Shown in pieces: positions 60,024 to 64,000 of a DNA stretch of 64,000 nucleotides. Numbering within the stretch: position 1 is the stretch's first letter; each line of letters begins with the position of its first letter. A program made the translations under genes and the position numbers. Below the pieces are notes generated by a model. It did no database searches, was not told the origin of the DNA, and was given only the letters and a program-made list of their open reading frames with translations. Source of the DNA: Streptomyces kaniharaensis (GTDB taxonomy: Bacteria; Actinomycetota; Actinomycetes; Streptomycetales; Streptomycetaceae); NCBI RefSeq assembly GCF_009569385.1, contig NZ_WBOF01000006.1, forward strand, positions 62,001-126,000. Reading direction: 5' to 3'.

Positions 60024-60772
60024 ACCGGACGGGCCCGCTGCTGCTGGTCGCCGGCGCCGAGTTCCTGCACCTGGCGCCGGCTGCCGTCCGCCTCCCGGTG
60101 CTGCGTCGCACGGTGGCACGCCGGACCGCGGGCCACGGCACCGACCCGGGCCACGTCGCCCTGACCTTCGACGACGGGCCGGACCCGCGCAGCACCCCGT
60201 ACGTCCTCGACGCGCTGGACGAACTCGGCGCCCGCGCCACCTTCTTCCTGCTCGGCGCGATGCTGGAGCGCGCCCCCGCCCTCGGCCGGGAGCTGGTCGC
60301 CCGCGGGCACGAGGTGGCCGTGCACGGCTGGCACCACCGGCGGCAGTGGTACCCGGCACCGGTCCGCGACCTGCGCGAACTGCGCCGTGCCACCGAGGCG
60401 GTGGCCGAGCTGTGCGGGGCCCGCCCGCTCTGGTACCGGCCGCCCTACGGGGTGCTGACGGCCGGCCCGGCGCTGGCCGCCCGCCGCCTCGGCCTGCGCC
60501 CGGTGCTCTGGACCGCCTGGGGCCGGGACTGGACGGCTGACGCCACCGGCGACTCCGTCTTCTCCACGGCCCGCCCCGGCCTGACCGGCGGCGCGACCCT
60601 CCTCCTCCACGACTCCGACTGCACCTCGGCCCCGGGCTCCTGGCGCGCCACCCTCGCCGCCCTCCCGCTCATCGCCGCCCACTGCCGCACCCGCGCCCTC
60701 ACCCTCGGCCCCCTCCGCGACCACGCCGTCCCGGGGCCGGGCTTCCCGAATTCCGGTCGAGAATCCTCGTGA
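60020..60772 (+). CDS. NodB-type polysaccharide deacetylase
   Basis: A 250-residue protein with intact NodB motifs: VALTFDDGPDPRSTPYVL, AVHGWHHRRQWY with the metal His, and LWYRPPYGVL with Arg and Pro. The region near GATLLLHDSDCTSAPG is motif 5. Unlike the secreted one at 35436, the metal-binding and catalytic residues are complete. There is a weak hydrophobic N terminus (GPLLLVAGAEFLHLAPAA) that could be an anchor. It may deacetylate a sugar made by the neighbouring glycan genes. Confidence 0.87.
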   Translation: MNRTGPLLLVAGAEFLHLAPAAVRLPVLRRTVARRTAGHGTDPGHVALTFDDGPDPRSTPYVLDALDELGARATFFLLGAMLERAPALGRELVARGHEVAVHGWHHRRQWYPAPVRDLRELRRATEAVAELCGARPLWYRPPYGVLTAGPALAARRLGLRPVLWTAWGRDWTADATGDSVFSTARPGLTGGATLLLHDSDCTSAPGSWRATLAALPLIAAHCRTRALTLGPLRDHAVPGPGFPNSGRESS

Positions 60773-60845
60773 GGCCGTCCACGCTCACGCCCGTGGTGCC
60801 CGCGCCGTGAACTTCCGTGACCGGAGCAGCAGTTCTTCGCAGCTC

Positions 60846-61958
60846 CTACTCCAGTCCGACCCGTTCCAGCGCCTCGGTGAACCCCGTCTGCCAGGCCTGC
60901 GGGTTCGCGCCCACCGAGGGCGGCGGCTCGGGTCGGGTGAGCGCGGCGAGGGCGTTGCGGACCACCTCGGCGGGGCGGGCGGAGGTGACGTCGGCGTGGC
61001 CGAGTTCCAGTTCGTGCTGGAGGTTGTCCCGCCCGTGCCCCTGGACGACGTCGAGCAGCAGGAGCCGCCGCCCGAGCGCGCGGGCCTCGCTGCACGTGTC
61101 GCCGGAGCTGGTGACCACGAGGTCGGCAGCGGCCATCAGCACCGGGATCCGCTCGGTGTACCCGAACGGGTGCAGGCGCGGTTCCCGTTCCGCGGCCCGC
61201 CGCAGCCGCCGCTCCAGTTCGCTGTTGCGCCCGGCCACGGCGAGGACGTGCGGCCCGGCGGCCGCGAGCGTGGAGGCGGCGCGGGCGAGCGGCCCGAGGC
61301 CCCACGACCCGGACATCAGCAGCACGCACTCGGCGCCGGCCGGCACGCCCAGCTCGGCGCGGGCCTCGGCCCGGCCCGGCGGCCGGTAGAACGGCCGGCG
61401 CAGCGGCGCGGGCAGCACGGCGACGTCGGCCTCGGGGCGGTAGCGGCGCACGGCGCAGGCGGCGACCTCGGAGGTGACGACGAAGAGGTCGGTCCCCTCC
61501 TGCACCCACAGCCGGTGCGGCGTGACGTCGGTGCAGAACACGAGGTGCCGGAAGTCCCGCCGCGGCAGCCGGTTGACCGCCGACGTGGCGGTGGCGAACA
61601 CCGACACCACGAGCTGCGGCCGCTGCTGCGCGACCAGCCTCCGCAGAGCCGGCACCAGTCGCGCGCGGGCCGCCGCCCCGGCGAGCAGCGCGATCCGGGC
61701 ACCGGGCCGCAGGGCCGAGAAGTGGAAGGCGTCGTAGACCCCGGGCAGGTCGATCAGCCGCCGGAACACCGCCTCCCCGGCCGCGCCCGAGCGCTCTCCG
61801 AGCAGGGCCATCGCGTCGACGGTGTCGGTGGTCCAGCCGCGTGCCCGCAGGGTGTCCGCGCAGGCCTGGGCCATCACGTCGTGGCCCTGGCCGAGCGAGC
61901 CGGAGATCAGCAGGGCGTGCGGCACCGGCGGCTCCGGGCGCCCGGCGTCCGGGCTCAT
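60846..61958 (-). CDS. MGDG-synthase/MurG-like glycosyltransferase
   Basis: A 370-residue GT-B enzyme of the monogalactosyldiacylglycerol synthase group. The N-terminal domain has ALLISGSLGQGHDVMAQACA and FHFSALRPGARIAL; the C-terminal donor domain has LLMSGSWGLGPLA and VVTSSGDTCSEARALGR. It adds a sugar from a UDP donor to a lipid or aglycone. The ATG at 61958 overlaps the stop of the epimerase gene (ATGA), so these are coupled. Confidence 0.83.
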   Translation of the reverse strand: MSPDAGRPEPPVPHALLISGSLGQGHDVMAQACADTLRARGWTTDTVDAMALLGERSGAAGEAVFRRLIDLPGVYDAFHFSALRPGARIALLAGAAARARLVPALRRLVAQQRPQLVVSVFATATSAVNRLPRRDFRHLVFCTDVTPHRLWVQEGTDLFVVTSEVAACAVRRYRPEADVAVLPAPLRRPFYRPPGRAEARAELGVPAGAECVLLMSGSWGLGPLARAASTLAAAGPHVLAVAGRNSELERRLRRAAEREPRLHPFGYTERIPVLMAAADLVVTSSGDTCSEARALGRRLLLLDVVQGHGRDNLQHELELGHADVTSARPAEVVRNALAALTRPEPPPSVGANPQAWQTGFTEALERVGLE

Positions 61959-62890
61959 GAACCGGTGGCGGCCCGGTACCAGTCCGCGTACCGCCCCACG
62001 CCGTCGGCGAAGTTGGTGCGCGGCGACCAGCCGAGCAGCCGCTTCGCCTGTGCCGAGGAGATCCGCCGCCCCGCGTAGTCGGCCGTCCGCGCCTCGATGT
62101 GCTCGATGGTGACGGGCCCGAGCAACTCGTCCACGGTGTCGGCGATGTCGCGCACCGAGACGCCGGTCGAGCCCTCCAGGGCGAAGGTCTGGTCCTCGGC
62201 GGCGGGGGAGAGCGCCCGGACGTGGGCGTCGGCGAGGTCCTCGACGTAGACGAAGTTGCGGCTCTGCCGGCCGTCGCCCGCGATGGTGATCGGTCGCCCG
62301 GCCAGCGCTGCCTGCACGAACCGGGCGACGACCAGCTCGTCCCGCATCCGCGGCCCGTACGGGATGCCGTAGCGCAGGATGGTGAAGTGCTGGCCGTACA
62401 GCTCGCGGTAGCTGTGCACCAGCATCTCGGCGGCGAGCTTGGTGGCCACGTAGAGGTGTCCGCTGTGCTCCAGCTCGATCGGTACGTGCTCGTCCAGCTC
62501 CTGTTCCTCGCCGTCGAGCTGGTCCTCGGCGGTGAGGGCGGCGCCGTACACCCAGACGGTGCTCGCGAGCACCGTGCGGCTGAGACCGCTGCGCCGGGCG
62601 GCCTCCAGGACGGTCTCGGTGCCGTCGATGTTGACCCGCACGGCGCGCACCGGGTCGGCGAAGACCTGTTCGACGTCGGCCATCGCGGCGAGGTGGTAGA
62701 CGACCTCGCGGCCGGCCAGCGCGGAGGTGAGGCCGGGCAGGTCGAGGACGTCGATCCGGGCGTGCTCGGCGTCCGGGTTCAGGTACTTGTCGGTGAGGTC
62801 GATCGAGAGGACGTCGTGTCCGGCCGCGACCAGCCGGTCCACGACGTGTGAGCCGATGAATCCGCATCCCCCGGTGATGGCAATCCGCAC
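61955..62890 (-). CDS. NAD-dependent sugar-nucleotide epimerase/dehydratase
   Basis: A 311-residue extended SDR: MRIAITGGCGFIGSHVVDRL, YHLAAMADVEQVF, then VLASTVWVYG with the Ser/Thr and HLYVATKLAAEML with YxxxK. SRNFVYVEDLADAHVRAL and ISSAQAKRLLGWSPRTNF are sugar-epimerase signatures. It probably acts on UDP- or dTDP-sugars; exact reaction unclear. The GTG at 62890 has AAGGAG. It is coupled to the glycosyltransferase and follows the aminotransferase gene. Confidence 0.85.
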   Translation of the reverse strand: MRIAITGGCGFIGSHVVDRLVAAGHDVLSIDLTDKYLNPDAEHARIDVLDLPGLTSALAGREVVYHLAAMADVEQVFADPVRAVRVNIDGTETVLEAARRSGLSRTVLASTVWVYGAALTAEDQLDGEEQELDEHVPIELEHSGHLYVATKLAAEMLVHSYRELYGQHFTILRYGIPYGPRMRDELVVARFVQAALAGRPITIAGDGRQSRNFVYVEDLADAHVRALSPAAEDQTFALEGSTGVSVRDIADTVDELLGPVTIEHIEARTADYAGRRISSAQAKRLLGWSPRTNFADGVGRYADWYRAATGS

Positions 62891-62910
62891 GTTCTCACTC
62901 CTTGTCGGGC

Positions 62911-62955
62911 GCCGAACCGCTCTGTGCCGAACCGCTCTGAGCCGAACCGCTGTGT
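62911..62955. repeat. Three 15-bp tandem repeats between coupled genes
   Basis: GCCGAACCGCTCTGT, then GCCGAACCGCTCTGA, then GCCGAACCGCTGTGT fill 62911-62955, one base past the aminotransferase stop and before the epimerase ribosome binding site. They may be slippage products or could influence the messenger between the two genes. Confidence 0.88.
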
Positions 62956-62956
62956 G

Positions 62957-64000
62957 TCAGGGCCGCTGTCCGGCGAGCCGCCGGTGGACGGCCGAGACGG
63001 CCTCGATGACCTGCTCGGCCTCGTCCTCGGTCATGTCGGAGTGCACCGGCAGGCAGATCTGCCGCGCGCAGACGTCCTCGGCGACCGGCAGCGGGCCGCG
63101 TCGGTAGGGGGCGAGCACCGGCTGGAGGTGCAGTGGCAGGTCGTACACCTCGCCGGACAGCCGCACGCCGTGCTCCTCGGCGACCGCCCGCTTGAACTCG
63201 GCGCGTTCCACGCCGGGCGGCAGCAGCGCCACGTACTTGTAGTAGTTGCTGCGGCAGCCGGCCGGTTCGAGCACCGGCTCCAGGCCGTCCAGCCCGGCCA
63301 GCGCCGCGTCGTACCGGCGGGCGACCGCGCGACGGGTCTCGATGAACTCCTTGAGCCGGCGCAGGTGCACGGCGCCGACAGCGGCGTTCAGCTCGCTCAT
63401 CCGCCACGAGTAGCCGGGCCGCACGTGGTGGTTGGTGGTGAACGAGCCCTTGCCCTGGTCGCGGTAGATCCGGGCCTCGTCGCGCAGTTCGGGCGACTCG
63501 GTGAGGATCATGCCGCCCTCGCCGCTGGTGGTGACCTTGGTCGGATAGAAGGAGAACGCGCCGGCCAGGCCGAACGACCCGGCGGCGCGCCCGTCGAGGC
63601 TGCTGCCGTGGGCGTGCGCGGCGTCCTCGACCAGCGGGATGCCGCGCCGGTTGCACACGGCGCGCAGCGCCTCGGCGTCCGGGGTGATCAGCCCGCCGAT
63701 GTGCACGAGAACGACGGCTGCCGTACCCGGGGTGAGGGCCGCCTCCAGGGTGTCCGGGGAGAGCGCGAGGGTCGCCCGGTCGACGTCGGCGATCACCGGA
63801 CGGCCGCCCGCGTGGAGGACGGCGCCCGCGGTCGCGTAGAACGTGACGGCCGGGACGATCACGTCCCGGTCGCGAACGTCGACGCTGCGCAGGATCACCT
63901 CCAGCGCCGCCGTGCCGCTGGACACCGCGACGGCGTGAGAGGCGCCGTGTTCGGCGGCGAAGGCCTGTTCGAAGCGTTCGGTCCACGGGCCGAGGGTGAG
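62957..64000 (-). CDS. DegT/DnrJ/EryC1/StrS aminotransferase, cut by window end
   Basis: The C-terminal 347 residues of a sugar aminotransferase; the N-terminal 20-40 residues lie beyond position 64000. Visible are LGPWTERFEQAFAAEHGASH, AVSSGTAALEVILRS, LVEDAAHAHGSS with the Asp for PLP, and the PLP lysine in FSFYPTKVTTSGEGGM, then WRMSELNAAVGAVHLRRL. It makes an amino sugar from a keto sugar nucleotide. A short in-frame ATG at 63925 is not the start because the conserved N terminus continues past it. Confidence 0.92.
   Translation of the reverse strand, partial: LTLGPWTERFEQAFAAEHGASHAVAVSSGTAALEVILRSVDVRDRDVIVPAVTFYATAGAVLHAGGRPVIADVDRATLALSPDTLEAALTPGTAAVVLVHIGGLITPDAEALRAVCNRRGIPLVEDAAHAHGSSLDGRAAGSFGLAGAFSFYPTKVTTSGEGGMILTESPELRDEARIYRDQGKGSFTTNHHVRPGYSWRMSELNAAVGAVHLRRLKEFIETRRAVARRYDAALAGLDGLEPVLEPAGCRSNYYKYVALLPPGVERAEFKRAVAEEHGVRLSGEVYDLPLHLQPVLAPYRRGPLPVAEDVCARQICLPVHSDMTEDEAEQVIEAVSAVHRRLAGQRP

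Noticed and set aside
1..64000. tRNA, rRNA or replication origin
   Set aside because: No cloverleaf, conserved rRNA sequence or DnaA-box cluster was recognised in reading the window; a tRNA or Rfam scan would confirm.

Overview
The window is very GC-rich actinobacterial DNA. Its gene families (streptophobe, DUF6777, DUF6126, DUF3040, MocR, LCP and Rpf proteins, many secreted Pro/Thr/Ser-rich proteins, GTG starts, GGAGG-type ribosome binding sites) point to a chromosome of the Streptomycetaceae, Streptomyces or Kitasatospora. I cannot fix the genus. I see no tRNA, rRNA, CRISPR array or replication origin. LEFT PART (1-21.8 kb): a Ser/Thr kinase fused to a lytic transglycosylase, a sortase-type (LASTG) surface protein, a geranylgeranyl-reductase-like flavoprotein, and a GNAT enzyme. 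A complete 1.8 kb IS1182-like element follows (34-bp terminal inverted repeats, one DDE transposase). Then come a tight group of small stress/envelope genes (DUF3040, PRC-barrel, PfpI), a LigD-type polymerase-ligase, an AraC regulator with a VOC protein, a CBS-domain protein, a second AraC, a PPOX-like protein, a small Rpf-like transglycosylase, a universal stress protein and a MocR regulator. MIDDLE (22-47 kb): a family 2B encapsulin shell protein with an inserted cyclic-nucleotide-binding-like domain stands without an obvious cargo neighbour. It is followed by membrane and secreted proteins, a methyltransferase coupled to a phosphatase-fold lipoprotein, and two apparently truncated genes that meet tail to tail. 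Further on are an SLT transglycosylase with a long Thr/Pro tail, a secreted peptidase, a GH3 enzyme, a deacetylase-like protein, an ArsR regulator with a 47-residue DUF6126 protein, and an 811-residue cytochrome P450-terpene synthase fusion. Next are a hibernation-factor-like protein with two C-terminal modules, a secreted metalloprotease with a lectin tail, and galE. RIGHT PART (47-64 kb): an LCP cell-wall ligase behind a coupled 36-codon gene, DUF6777 and streptophobe proteins, and a sigma-like / FHA-FHA-ABC exporter / SH3-like / kinase gene set. The window ends in a glycan-type cluster (SDR, NodB-type deacetylase, MGDG-synthase-like glycosyltransferase, sugar epimerase, DegT aminotransferase) whose last gene runs off the right end. 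HOW IT FITS: much of the window serves the envelope: four transglycosylase-domain proteins, an LCP ligase, a sortase substrate, deacetylase-fold proteins, two Ser/Thr kinases and a phospho-signal-reading exporter. The strongest leads are the P450-terpene synthase fusion, the lone 2B encapsulin that might house it or another terpene enzyme, the membrane kinase-muralytic fusion, and the doubled HPF-like protein.
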